A DNA stretch of 64,000 nt from Flavobacterium sp. Root901 (GTDB taxonomy: Bacteria > Bacteroidota > Bacteroidia > Flavobacteriales > Flavobacteriaceae). Position 1 is the first letter of the stretch, and each line of letters starts with the position of its first letter. The notes beneath the pieces are model-generated. The model was not told the DNA's origin. It did not search any database and was given only the letters and a program-made list of their open reading frames with translations. The stretch lies in the NCBI RefSeq assembly GCF_001429765.1, contig NZ_LMJB01000009.1, positions 290,838-354,837 of the forward strand, written 5' to 3'. Positions 36,890 through 46,076 of the stretch are shown here, piece by piece. The position numbers were made by a program, and so were the translations under genes.

Positions 36890-38020
36890 CTATTCTTTTG
36901 ATTCATAAAACTCATCTCTAATTAGTGCTCGATCATAATACGATTCCTTAACAAAAATTACGCTCGTGTATCTATATAGAGGGTTATTAAAAGTAATGTA
37001 AGTTTTCAAAAAACAAAATAATATAACTGGAAATACAACGGTTTTTCTCAACTCTCGATGCTTAATTAAATCTTTTAAATTACATAATATAATTAAATAC
37101 GCCCAAAAAAACAACAGTGCAAATCTATTTATCATGGCATCTGAAGTACTAAAATATAGTTGAATAAAACAGTAACAAAAAAAACTGTTAAAGTATATTG
37201 GAGAAATTACTTTATTATTTACTATATATTTATAATTACTTAGTACTAATATAAACAGGAAGATCTTTTCAAGGATTCCAAATCGTATTCCATAAGATGC
37301 ATCTGATTCAGTTACAGTGCCAGCCAAATATTCAAATCTTCCACCTAGTACAGCTCCTAATGAAGCCATAATACTATCTATAAAGCGAATCTGAAGAAAA
37401 TAAACTATAGTGCCAAAAATTAATAAAACAACCAATACTTTTTTATTGAAATAATTTCGCTTTAGGAAAAAAAGAAAGAGAAAGGTGATGCCTGTCAAAT
37501 GAAAACTCATAGAAAATAAGATAATCAGGAAGGCCTTTATTTTTTTATTTTTATTAATGTATTCTATCGATTGAACTGCTATCAAGATAGCTGTAAAATT
37601 TCGTAATAAATCAATAATTAAAAGCGGAAAACAACTTATAAGAACAATATAGGCTAGCGAAATATTATATGATTCTTTTTTTAAGAACCGATGCCATAAA
37701 ACGACTTGTATTAGTGTTATAAAAAACACAAAAAACGAATACTCAAAGCCTAAATCATGGAATAATTTCACCAAAAATGAAAATCCAATCTCATAGTCAA
37801 AAGCTGTCCACACATCTAAAGTTGCTTCTGAATAATAATTTTCATAATTAAACCAATCGCTTCCTATAAAACCTCTAAATCCAAAAAATAAAACAAAAAT
37901 AAAAGCACACCAAAATCCAGCTACACTTTTATTATTTGACTGTTGACTGCTTTTTTCATAAAAGTATAAAAAAACATAACATAGTATAAGGGCAAGATAT
38001 GGTAAACTAAAAAAATTCAT
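36890..38020 (-). CDS. EpsG-type O-antigen/capsule polymerase (Wzy) candidate
   Basis: A 376-residue polytopic membrane protein with about ten hydrophobic segments. FFGFRGFIGSDWFNYENYY (about residues 46-64) and IVLISCFPLLIIDLLRNFTAI are typical of the EpsG family, whose members polymerise undecaprenyl-linked repeat units at the periplasmic face. It lies in the same unit as the Wzx flippase at 41597, so a Wzx/Wzy pathway is present. Sequence does not define its linkage specificity. Confidence 0.8.
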   Translation of the reverse strand: MNFFSLPYLALILCYVFLYFYEKSSQQSNNKSVAGFWCAFIFVLFFGFRGFIGSDWFNYENYYSEATLDVWTAFDYEIGFSFLVKLFHDLGFEYSFFVFFITLIQVVLWHRFLKKESYNISLAYIVLISCFPLLIIDLLRNFTAILIAVQSIEYINKNKKIKAFLIILFSMSFHLTGITFLFLFFLKRNYFNKKVLVVLLIFGTIVYFLQIRFIDSIMASLGAVLGGRFEYLAGTVTESDASYGIRFGILEKIFLFILVLSNYKYIVNNKVISPIYFNSFFCYCFIQLYFSTSDAMINRFALLFFWAYLIILCNLKDLIKHRELRKTVVFPVILFCFLKTYITFNNPLYRYTSVIFVKESYYDRALIRDEFYESKE

Positions 38021-38027
38021 TGCCCTT

Positions 38028-39152
38028 TTATTTTTCTATCAATTTACTCACCAAAGATTTAATATTTACTGAATTATACAAAGACAAAGAACCTTTACTA
38101 AACTCATCGTAATTTTTATCGATTTCTAAAATGATATTTGCCATTTCCTTAGGTTTAAATTCAGCAACTACTTTTCCCGCATTGTATTTATTAAATAAAT
38201 TGGACAATCCAGGAACATCATTTGAAATCATGGGTACACTAAAGCATGAATATTCAAAAATTTTATTGGGTGCACAGTAAAGCGTATTTATTGCTGTTTC
38301 GATTGAGCCTTGTTGTGAAAAATAGGACAGAAAGCCTATATATGCTTTTTGAGTAACCTCCAGATGATATGGAGCCGATTTAAAAGGCAAAAACACAACA
38401 CGCTCTGATTTGTATTTGTTGATAAGTCTAGCCTTATTATTATCGTCTCCTCCCATAATGCAAATCACATATTCGCTTGGTAAATATTGTATGGACTCAC
38501 ATAACTCATCTAATCTTCTTTCAGGATAGTTAAAAATACCCTGATATAAGATCAGCTTTTTATTCTTGAAAAGAGCTTCAGTCTCATCATCAAGTATGTT
38601 TTTTAATTTAGAAAGATCAAAATCAGGCTTGTTTGGAATTACAATTGGTAATTTTACCAAATTAAAATAAGCTTTTGTGATATGAGCCCTATTGTATTCA
38701 CAGCAAACCACTTTCCATGCTTTTTGCATAGTGCCTGCATAATTAAGAAATGGACTTAAAAGCTTATATCTCAATCCAACTTTTAGTTGTGGAGTTTCAA
38801 ATAAATACAATATTGATTTAAATTTAAAAACTAAATTATAAAGAAGCCATATATTTTGATTTCCGAATAACCATAAAATTGAGTCTTTTTTAAATTCTTC
38901 ATTTACAATTTTCTCAACTTTTTTCTTATAGGAATATAGTTTAAAAAATTTTACAATTTTATTTTCTTTGGTATCGTTTATAATTGTTTCAATATAAACT
39001 ACCCCTTGCAATTCTAAATCAGAAATCGTATTTTTATCACTGCAATAACCTACAATAACAACTTTCTTACCTAGAGAGAGTAATATTTTCACTATAGTTA
39101 GAATAGGCGGGTATTTTTGTATGTCATGATTATATACTAAGATATTGCTCAT
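38028..39152 (-). CDS. Family 4-like glycosyltransferase
   Basis: A 374-residue GT-B-like protein. It has NILVYNHDIQKYPPIL at the start, LILYQGIFNYPERRLDEL at the start of the donor domain, YVICIMGGDDN and later NKIFEYSCFSVPMISNDVPGL, a weak version of the E-x7-E region. The match to GT4 is clear in fold but less strong than for its neighbours. It starts one base before the wecB stop (adjacent genes) and ends seven bases before the polymerase gene. Confidence 0.72.
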   Translation of the reverse strand: MSNILVYNHDIQKYPPILTIVKILLSLGKKVVIVGYCSDKNTISDLELQGVVYIETIINDTKENKIVKFFKLYSYKKKVEKIVNEEFKKDSILWLFGNQNIWLLYNLVFKFKSILYLFETPQLKVGLRYKLLSPFLNYAGTMQKAWKVVCCEYNRAHITKAYFNLVKLPIVIPNKPDFDLSKLKNILDDETEALFKNKKLILYQGIFNYPERRLDELCESIQYLPSEYVICIMGGDDNNKARLINKYKSERVVFLPFKSAPYHLEVTQKAYIGFLSYFSQQGSIETAINTLYCAPNKIFEYSCFSVPMISNDVPGLSNLFNKYNAGKVVAEFKPKEMANIILEIDKNYDEFSKGSLSLYNSVNIKSLVSKLIEK

Positions 39153-40274
39153 TTATTCTAAATTTGATATATAGTTTACAATTCTTTCACACGCTTTTCC
39201 ATCACCATAAGGATTGTGTAGTACACTCATCCTTGTATATTTATCCTCATCATTCAGCAATTTATTTGCTTCATTCACTATAAGTTCTTTGTTGGTCCCA
39301 ACCAATATTACTGTTCCAGCAACTACTGCCTCAGGTCTTTCTGTCGATTCACGCATAACCAGCACAGGTTTTCCAAGACTTGGTGCTTCTTCCTGAACTC
39401 CACCACTATCAGTAATGATTAAATACGATTTATCCATCAACCATACAAAAGCAGGGTAAGCCAAAGGTTCTATTAACTTAATATTATCAATTCCAGATAG
39501 TATTTCATAAACAGGTCGTTTTACATTAGGGTTTAAGTGTACTGGATAAATTATCTCTACATCTTGATTAATTAAAGCTATTTCTCTTAAAGCTTCACAA
39601 ATTCGAATAAAACCATCTCCATGATTTTCTCTACGGTGGCCGGTAACAAGAATTGTTTTTACATCCTTTTTCACAATCTTCTTTAAGTTTTCAATTTCCA
39701 AATTATAGATCTCTTCTACTCTTTTAGAACTATCAATCAATGCGTCAATAACCGTATTACCTGTTACCAATATTGTTTCAGATGCTATATTTTCTTTTAA
39801 GAGATTTTCCTTAGATGCTTCTGTGGGGGCAAAATGATAATCCGCAATTCTTCCTGTCAGTTGTCTATTCATTTCTTCAGGGAAAGGTGTTCGCTTAAAA
39901 TTTGTACGAAGTCCTGCTTCAACATGACAAATTTTAGCTCCAGAATAAAATGATGCTAAACTAGCTGCCATTGTTGTCGTTGTATCACCATGCACATAAA
40001 CATAATCTGGTTTAAAATTCTCTAAAACTTCTTTTAAGCCGATTATAATATCTGCTGTTAGTGAATATAAGTTTTGATTTGCCTTCATTAAGTTCAGGTC
40101 GTAATCTGGCTGAATATTAAAAAAGTCCAAAACTTGATCTAACATTTCCCGATGCTGAGCGGTAACACAAACTCTGGTTTCAAAAATATCTGAATGTTTT
40201 TTAAACTCTTGAACCAGAGGAGCCATTTTTATAGCCTCAGGCCTTGTTCCAAAAACAATTAAATTTTTTTTCAT
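39153..40274 (-). CDS. wecB: UDP-GlcNAc 2-epimerase, non-hydrolysing
   Basis: A 373-residue epimerase with LIVFGTRPEAIKMAPL, TAQHREMLDQVLDFF, VHGDTTTTMAASLA, CHVEAGLRTN, FPEEMNRQLT and ITDSGGVQEEAP. These blocks define the WecB/MnaA group, distinct from NeuC. It interconverts UDP-GlcNAc and UDP-ManNAc. UDP-ManNAc could be used directly or oxidised to UDP-ManNAcA by one of the two TviB-type dehydrogenases. It follows a 67-base gap after the GT gene at 40342. Confidence 0.95.
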   Translation of the reverse strand: MKKNLIVFGTRPEAIKMAPLVQEFKKHSDIFETRVCVTAQHREMLDQVLDFFNIQPDYDLNLMKANQNLYSLTADIIIGLKEVLENFKPDYVYVHGDTTTTMAASLASFYSGAKICHVEAGLRTNFKRTPFPEEMNRQLTGRIADYHFAPTEASKENLLKENIASETILVTGNTVIDALIDSSKRVEEIYNLEIENLKKIVKKDVKTILVTGHRRENHGDGFIRICEALREIALINQDVEIIYPVHLNPNVKRPVYEILSGIDNIKLIEPLAYPAFVWLMDKSYLIITDSGGVQEEAPSLGKPVLVMRESTERPEAVVAGTVILVGTNKELIVNEANKLLNDEDKYTRMSVLHNPYGDGKACERIVNYISNLE

Positions 40275-40341
40275 TATAATATTTACAACTATTTAAATTA
40301 CCTTATATTATCTTTTTCTTTGAAGAAAATTCTAAGCACGA

Positions 40342-41577
40342 TTATATCTTAAAAAACTTAACTATTCGACGAATTTGGCGATAAAAATGAATTGGCCATT
40401 CATAATTTTTAAGTTCTTTTTCTATCATTATCTCATTTTTTTTGCAAACATCTATAATCTTATCATATTCACTTTTCCATAAGGTCATTATAGAATTATA
40501 ATCGTAATTTTCATTAAACATTTTAATAGCTGCATTACCAGCACTAATTCGACGTGAATCTGATTCTATTATACTTTGTATTGCTAATTGAAAGCTTACT
40601 GGAGATCGATCCTTTGGAGAATTAATGACTATTATGTCTTTATCTAAGTTATTCTCGCCCCAAAAACCCCAAGCAGATTTATTTGTTTCAGGAGTAAATC
40701 CAGCAATTATTGAAGGCTTAGCACACGAAGCAGCTAGCAAAAGAGTAGTTCCCATACCAACAAACATTGTACATCTCTGATACAATTTTTCTAAATCTTT
40801 ACCAACTACCGTTCCTTTTAATTGAATAATTTCCTGACCCAATTCTCTATTTATATGAATCGCTAATTGATTTAATTCATTGAATAAATTACCATCGCCT
40901 ACGATAACTAATTTGTATTCCTTAAAACTTTCATTTTTTCTATATATTTCATAGAAATCCTGAATTAAATATTTTACGTAGTCTTTATCTTCAGATAACC
41001 TGCTGACAGATAAAATATATTTTTGAGCAGAAACAGAACTATCGGTCTCAATTGCTTTAACTGGAATGGGTATTATATTGGGATTTAATTTTAATTTTGT
41101 AACTCCTTCAATATATTCATGCATTTGTGGCGTTAGTGAATAAAATAGCCCAAACCTATTCATTTTCTTAGTGATAATTTTCAATAAAGGATTACGCCTG
41201 TAAGAAAGCTCCGACAATATATTAACACAAAAAGGAATTTTAGTTTCATTATACAAAGAAGCCACGTGAACAATTGGGTATGAATTATGAGCCTCAATAA
41301 CATTTACTTTATTATCTAATAAAATTGTCTTTAGCTTTTGTTTAAAGCTGTTGTATTGAGCATTTGTAAATACTAAAGGAGGTAAACTTATTCCTTTCAA
41401 CGTTATATGAATTGTACCTTGAGGTAAATTTGAGACATTTTCGCCACCCTCTGAAATAACCAAAACATCAAATCGGTTGTCAATGAGCCATTTACACTTA
41501 TTAATTACGTAAGTTTCTGCACCACCTATAATCATCAATGGGGTAATAAACGCAATTTTAAATTTTTCTTTATTCAT
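40342..41577 (-). CDS. Family 4-like glycosyltransferase
   Basis: A 411-residue GT-B protein. The N-terminal domain has IAFITPLMIIGGAETYVINK with the glycine-rich loop; the donor domain has YILSVSRLSEDKDYVKYL and VIVGDGNLFNEL. The usual E-x7-E block is replaced by MFVGMGTTLLLAASCAKPSII, so the donor site is atypical. It is 19 bases downstream of the flippase gene. Specificity unknown. Confidence 0.8.
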   Translation of the reverse strand: MNKEKFKIAFITPLMIIGGAETYVINKCKWLIDNRFDVLVISEGGENVSNLPQGTIHITLKGISLPPLVFTNAQYNSFKQKLKTILLDNKVNVIEAHNSYPIVHVASLYNETKIPFCVNILSELSYRRNPLLKIITKKMNRFGLFYSLTPQMHEYIEGVTKLKLNPNIIPIPVKAIETDSSVSAQKYILSVSRLSEDKDYVKYLIQDFYEIYRKNESFKEYKLVIVGDGNLFNELNQLAIHINRELGQEIIQLKGTVVGKDLEKLYQRCTMFVGMGTTLLLAASCAKPSIIAGFTPETNKSAWGFWGENNLDKDIIVINSPKDRSPVSFQLAIQSIIESDSRRISAGNAAIKMFNENYDYNSIMTLWKSEYDKIIDVCKKNEIMIEKELKNYEWPIHFYRQIRRIVKFFKI

Positions 41578-41596
41578 TTAAATCGAATTCTTAAAC

Positions 41597-42868
41597 TTAA
41601 GAGCTATTAATTTGCTTATTTCTTTGAAATAATAGTTTTCTAAAAATGTAAATCATGAAAAACAAACACAGCAAATAATTTAATGCAAATGCCATTGCAA
41701 CTCCTTCAACATTGTAATACTTCATAAACAGCCACCCAAAGAAAACATAGTTAGTACTAAAAAAAATCTCAGTTATTAAAAAATATTTAGTCATTGATTT
41801 TGCAATCATAATATATCCCAATATCCACGAAGCAATCTTGAAGAAATCACCCAGTAATTGCCAAAAAAACAATGCCTGCATAGCCATAAAATTTTTTGTA
41901 AACAACACTGAAATTATTACAAAACGAAGAAAGTATATAATTATACATCCTAAAACAACAAGAGGCATTATAATCTTAAAGCTTTTAAAAACTTCGCTTT
42001 TAATCTCATACTCTTCTTTAATAGATGATAATTTTGGCAAATAATAAGTGCTTAATGATGTTGTTATAATCATTAAATATCCGTCTGATATACGCATCAT
42101 TCCTTGCCAAAAACCCGCAGAGTCAACTCCTAAATTCTTAATAATTATATTTCGTAATAAAATTTGCGAGACAGGAATAGTGACAGCTGAAACAATTGCC
42201 ATCAAGCTATAATGACTTAATTTTAAAGCAATTACCTTATTAAAACCAAGTTTAAAATATTTCCATGAAAACCAATCACTTTTGGTAATTAAAAATAGAG
42301 TAATAAAAAAAACAATAGATTGGGAAAGTACTAACGCATATAATGCCCCTTCTAATTTGAAATAATAAACTAGAATCAAAGTAAAAATTAATCCTATAAT
42401 ACTTCCAACAGTATTAACTAAAGTGTATTTTTTAATCTCCTTCTTACCATTCAAAATTGAAATCATCAAAGAATTTAGAGAATACAAGATTATTGTAACG
42501 CCCAAAACCCTAATCGGATTGCCATACAATTTTGTAACAAATATCCATTTAGAAAATAATGTGCCAAATAAAAAAAGTACCACTCCAATAAATCCCGAAC
42601 AATAAACACTTATTCTAAAAGAGGTACTAAATAAGGATTTTAAATTTTCTTCGTCTTTTTCATATTCAGCTGTATATTTTACAACTCCTGTATTGATAGC
42701 TCCATTTGCAAAAGTAAGTACTACTGTTATAAAGTTAGAAAAAGCTCCTATTAAAGCTACGCCCGCTGGCCCTGTCAGTATTGCTATTGCTTTACCAGCT
42801 ACAAACCCAGTACCAACTCTTATGAATGCAATTATTGCTGAAAAAAAAGATGTTTTTAGAAGATTCAA
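41597..42868 (-). CDS. wzx: Polysaccharide flippase, WzxE-like
   Basis: A 423-residue membrane protein with about twelve segments. The N-terminus LKTSFFSAIIAFIRVGTGF ... KAIAILTGPAGVALIGAFSNF ... TGVVKYTAEY closely follows the WzxE pattern of enterobacterial common antigen flippase. It would flip an undecaprenyl-linked unit across the inner membrane. The start is a TTG at 42868; no ATG precedes the first conserved helix. It lies with WecB and the dTDP-3-acetamido sugar genes, which suggests an ECA-like repeat unit. Confidence 0.9.
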   Translation of the reverse strand: MNLLKTSFFSAIIAFIRVGTGFVAGKAIAILTGPAGVALIGAFSNFITVVLTFANGAINTGVVKYTAEYEKDEENLKSLFSTSFRISVYCSGFIGVVLFLFGTLFSKWIFVTKLYGNPIRVLGVTIILYSLNSLMISILNGKKEIKKYTLVNTVGSIIGLIFTLILVYYFKLEGALYALVLSQSIVFFITLFLITKSDWFSWKYFKLGFNKVIALKLSHYSLMAIVSAVTIPVSQILLRNIIIKNLGVDSAGFWQGMMRISDGYLMIITTSLSTYYLPKLSSIKEEYEIKSEVFKSFKIIMPLVVLGCIIIYFLRFVIISVLFTKNFMAMQALFFWQLLGDFFKIASWILGYIMIAKSMTKYFLITEIFFSTNYVFFGWLFMKYYNVEGVAMAFALNYLLCLFFMIYIFRKLLFQRNKQINSS

Positions 42869-42904
42869 TATTTAATTATTTAATTAAGGCTATAATTTAG
42901 AAAA

Positions 42905-43621
42905 CTAAACTGTATCATTTACAGGAAACATTTCTCTATGCCAATTCGCAATATTTGTCTTTAAGATTTTAGCAGGAGATCCGCTTAATAGTGCTCTTTC
43001 TGGATATTCACCCGCTAACACTACTGAAAGAGAAGTAACTATTGAATTTTTATTGACAACGGCTCCCTTTAATACTTTTGCACCAACTCCAATCCAAGTA
43101 TGATCTCCAATTACTGTTTTCTTTGTAGAATTTTTCCCTTCAATTCCGTGCCAATCACAATCAGTGATAAAAGTATCCCACGCAATAATACAATCCTTAC
43201 CTATTTCTACACATTCATTTACCATAACAACTGAATTAGCTGTAATCCCTGACCCACTCTCTTTACTTTTTCCATGCAATATTAATTGAGCATTTGGAGC
43301 AAGATAAATTTTAGTACCTTGTCCTAATATAAAATCATTCTCTATAATACATTTTGCATTATTTCCTAGCGAAAATGAAATACAACCATCTCCATTTAGC
43401 CACCGTTCCAAAATCAATTTATTTTTTATGACTAGTTTAGCATTCTTTTGTTTTTTGACTTTTATCTTCATCGAACCATTAATTTGAAATGCTGGAAAAA
43501 AGCTGTATTCATCAACAAATCGAAATGTTAAATAAGCTGCATAGAACCAATTAATTGGTGATTTTAAAAAAAAAATAAAACTGGGATAATTGCGAATGTT
43601 TTTTTTTAACGAATTTATCAT
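42905..43621 (-). CDS. Hexapeptide-repeat O-acetyltransferase
   Basis: A 238-residue left-handed beta-helix protein. The helix runs from about residue 95, with NVVMVNECVEIGKDCIIAW-type coils, TDCDWHG with a candidate catalytic His, and GDHTWIGVGAKVLKGAVVNKNSIVTSLSVV. SGSPAKIL ends the domain. It resembles WbbJ/WcaF-type sugar acetyltransferases. It lies two bases after the aminotransferase gene and 36 before the flippase gene. The acceptor is unknown. Confidence 0.83.
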   Translation of the reverse strand: MINSLKKNIRNYPSFIFFLKSPINWFYAAYLTFRFVDEYSFFPAFQINGSMKIKVKKQKNAKLVIKNKLILERWLNGDGCISFSLGNNAKCIIENDFILGQGTKIYLAPNAQLILHGKSKESGSGITANSVVMVNECVEIGKDCIIAWDTFITDCDWHGIEGKNSTKKTVIGDHTWIGVGAKVLKGAVVNKNSIVTSLSVVLAGEYPERALLSGSPAKILKTNIANWHREMFPVNDTV

Positions 43622-43623
43622 CT

Positions 43624-44721
43624 TTAATATTCATTAAGAGCACGAATAATCGTCTCTACTTCTTCAAAACTTAACACCGCACTTAAAGGTAAACTTAAAA
43701 CTTCATTATGAATTTGTTCAGAAATAGGAAAACTTAAATTATTCCATTCTTTATATGCCTCTTGTTTGTGAGGTGGAATTGGATAATGTATTACAGTTTG
43801 TATACCTTTATCTTTTAAATAATTATGCAAATCATCTCGCTTAACAGTACGAATTACAAATAAATGCCAAACATGAGCTAAGTTTTCTTTAACTTCTGGT
43901 AATGAAATTTTTGAGTTAACGATTTCATTAAGATATCTATTTGCGATATTACGCTTTGTTTTCGTTTCTAAATCTAATTTTTTTAATTTAACTGTTAACA
44001 TAGCTGCTTGTAATTCATCCAAACGACTGTTTATACCTTTATATAGATTTTGATATTTTACATGTGAGCCATAGTTTAATAAAGCACGTATGCAGGCAGC
44101 CAATTCATCATCGTTAGTTGTAATTGCTCCTCCATCTCCTAATGCTCCTAAATTTTTACCTGGATAAAAGCTAAATCCAGCTGCATCTCCCCAGTTTCCA
44201 GCTTTTTTATTTTTCAAAATTGCTCCATGTGCTTGTGCGCAATCTTCAATTACTTTTAAATTATGCTTTTTAGCAATTGTATCAATAACAACCATATCAC
44301 ATAATTGACCATAAAGATGAACAGGCAAAATAGCTTTAGTTCTTGAAGTAATTTTAGATTCTATTAATGAAGAATTCATATTAAAGGTCTCTAAATTTGG
44401 TTCTATCAAAATTGGAATTAGATTATTTGCTGAAATTGCCAGAATACTAGCAATATAAGTATTTGAAGGAACTAAAATCTCATCGCCTTCTTGAAACCAT
44501 CCCATTTCTTTATATGCTCTAATGATGAGTATTAGTGCGTCTAGACCATTTGCAACACCAATTGCATGTTTTGTACCACAATAACTTGCAAATTGTATTT
44601 CAAACTCTTTTAATTCATTTCCCATTATATACCAACCTGAATCTAAAACTCTAGTAAATGTTTCGAGTAATTCATTCTTGTATTGTGCATTTATTTTTTG
44701 TATGTCTAAAAATTTAATCAT
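43624..44721 (-). CDS. fdtB: dTDP-3-keto-6-deoxyhexose aminotransferase (FdtB/QdtB-like)
   Basis: A 365-residue DegT-family PLP enzyme: FLDIQKINAQYKNELLE at the start, GVANGLDAL, PSNTYIASI, VIEDCAQAHGA, SFYPGKNLGALGDGG with the PLP Lys, and NSRLDELQAAML. These are the blocks of the FdtB/QdtB group that aminates C3 of a dTDP-3-keto-6-deoxyhexose. It is encoded right after the acetyltransferase and the two FdtA-like proteins, the usual set for dTDP-Fuc3NAc or dTDP-Qui3NAc. Which of the two is made cannot be told from this gene. Confidence 0.9.
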   Translation of the reverse strand: MIKFLDIQKINAQYKNELLETFTRVLDSGWYIMGNELKEFEIQFASYCGTKHAIGVANGLDALILIIRAYKEMGWFQEGDEILVPSNTYIASILAISANNLIPILIEPNLETFNMNSSLIESKITSRTKAILPVHLYGQLCDMVVIDTIAKKHNLKVIEDCAQAHGAILKNKKAGNWGDAAGFSFYPGKNLGALGDGGAITTNDDELAACIRALLNYGSHVKYQNLYKGINSRLDELQAAMLTVKLKKLDLETKTKRNIANRYLNEIVNSKISLPEVKENLAHVWHLFVIRTVKRDDLHNYLKDKGIQTVIHYPIPPHKQEAYKEWNNLSFPISEQIHNEVLSLPLSAVLSFEEVETIIRALNEY

Positions 44722-45262
44722 TTCTTTTTACTGGTTTTAAGCCCTCTAAATAATATTTTTCATTTGTTATTTTATCAGTTAAATTCAAGTCTAACAACTT
44801 AGAATCTTCTGTTATATAACCTACATGTTTTGCCGGATTACCATACCAAACCGTATATGGCGAAGTGCTTTTAGTCAATACACTACCAGCTCCAATTAAT
44901 GTCTTTTTACCTATTTCAATGCCACACAAAATTGTAGAATTTGCACCAATAGAAACCAAGTCATTAATAATTGTCTTTTCATTTTTATAATCCTTGTTTT
45001 TTGAAATGGGAATTTTGTCATTTGTAAAAGTAACATTTGGACCAATCATTACTTTGTTACCTATTGTAACACCATCCCAAATTTGGACTCCTGGTTTAAT
45101 AGTGACATCATCACCTATAACAACATCATTTTCAATAAAAACATTGCAATTTATATTACATCTTTTACCTATGACTGCACGCTCAAGTATTACTGCAAAT
45201 TGCCAAACAAAAGTATCTTCGCCTATATTTTTTGATTGAACATCAGATAGCAGGTGTATCAT
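44714..45262 (-). CDS. dTDP-3-amino-sugar N-acetyltransferase (FdtC/QdtC-like)
   Basis: A 182-residue left-handed beta-helix protein with VWQFAVILERAVIG, NVFIENDVVIGDDVTIKPGV, GPNVTFTNDK and IGANSTILCGIEIGKKTLIGAGSVL. The FTND segment and overall length match the QdtC/FdtC/WbpD group. It would acetylate the 3-amino group made by the FdtB-like enzyme. It overlaps that gene by eight bases and the FdtA-like gene upstream by 20, which supports a single pathway. Confidence 0.85.
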   Translation of the reverse strand: MIHLLSDVQSKNIGEDTFVWQFAVILERAVIGKRCNINCNVFIENDVVIGDDVTIKPGVQIWDGVTIGNKVMIGPNVTFTNDKIPISKNKDYKNEKTIINDLVSIGANSTILCGIEIGKKTLIGAGSVLTKSTSPYTVWYGNPAKHVGYITEDSKLLDLNLTDKITNEKYYLEGLKPVKRND

Positions 45263-45665
45263 TTCTATAATTTAAATATTCAACATAATCTCTAATGTAA
45301 TCTGATTCTCTATACTCGCTAGAAGCAAAAACTAAACAAATTGAGCCACTTGAAAAATCTTTTATTTCTCTCCATATACCTGGTTGAATGTATAATGCTT
45401 TAGAAGGATCGTTTAAAAAGAAATCTTTTCTAGTGACTCCATCATCTAATACAAATGTAAATGAACCACTCGCTGCAATTATATATTGTTGCAACTCATA
45501 GTGACCATGCCCACCTCTATCTGCTCCCATGGGAACATCATATAAATAATAAATCCTTTTTACTTCAAAAGGAATATTCTTGTTATTTTCTACAACTGTA
45601 ATATTTCCAGCGTCATTATGGACTTTTGATAAGTCAATAATCTTACAATCTGAAACACTAAACAT
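45243..45665 (-). CDS. fdtA: dTDP-4-keto-6-deoxyglucose 3,4-ketoisomerase (FdtA/QdtA family)
   Basis: A 140-residue cupin. NITVVENNKNIPFEVKRIYY is the usual family start, and RGGHGHYELQQ carries both conserved His residues (53 and 55) of the active site, followed by LYIQPGIWREIKDFSSGSICLVFAS. It would convert dTDP-4-keto-6-deoxyglucose (made by RmlA and RmlB) to the 3-keto isomer. FdtA and QdtA differ in the C4 configuration of the product; sequence alone does not decide it here. It overlaps a second FdtA-like gene by eight bases. Confidence 0.9.
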   Translation of the reverse strand: MFSVSDCKIIDLSKVHNDAGNITVVENNKNIPFEVKRIYYLYDVPMGADRGGHGHYELQQYIIAASGSFTFVLDDGVTRKDFFLNDPSKALYIQPGIWREIKDFSSGSICLVFASSEYRESDYIRDYVEYLNYRNDTPAI

Positions 45666-46059
45666 TTTTCAAATTTTTAAATTTTTCAAAATCTCTAATA
45701 TAATCTTCCTTTGAAAAAGAACTACTAGAAATGTGTAAAGCCAAAGAATTTGTTGAAAAGTTCTCCATATGCCTCCAAGTTTTTGCTGGAATGTGTAATC
45801 CATAATAACTTCTATTCAATGAATATTTTTTAACGCTCCCATCTAGATCCGTTATAACTACATCAAAACTTCCACTAATTGCAATAATAATTTCTTCTTG
45901 TTCTTTATATGCATGCCCTCCTCTAGTCTCACCACCAGGAACATCATAAATCCAGAAGACTCTTTTAATTTCGAATGGAATTTGACTAGGATTTTGCATA
46001 AATGTTAAATTTCCTCTTGGATCTTGAATTTTAGGAAAATTTATAATTTTTGGCTTCAT
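45658..46059 (-). CDS. FdtA-like cupin lacking the second active-site His
   Basis: A 133-residue protein of the same family as its neighbour at 45243. It shares the start (NLTFMQNPSQIPFEIKRVFW), ISGSFDVVITD and IPAKTWRHMENFSTNSLALHIS. At the active site it has HAY at residues 49-51, where FdtA has His-x-His, so the second His is a Tyr. It may be a ketoisomerase with changed chemistry, an inactive partner, or an enzyme of a related reaction. It is the first Fdt-type gene read after the TviB-like gene, with an eight-base overlap to the active copy. Confidence 0.82.
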   Translation of the reverse strand: MKPKIINFPKIQDPRGNLTFMQNPSQIPFEIKRVFWIYDVPGGETRGGHAYKEQEEIIIAISGSFDVVITDLDGSVKKYSLNRSYYGLHIPAKTWRHMENFSTNSLALHISSSSFSKEDYIRDFEKFKNLKNV

Positions 46060-46076
46060 AATAATTATTTAAATAA

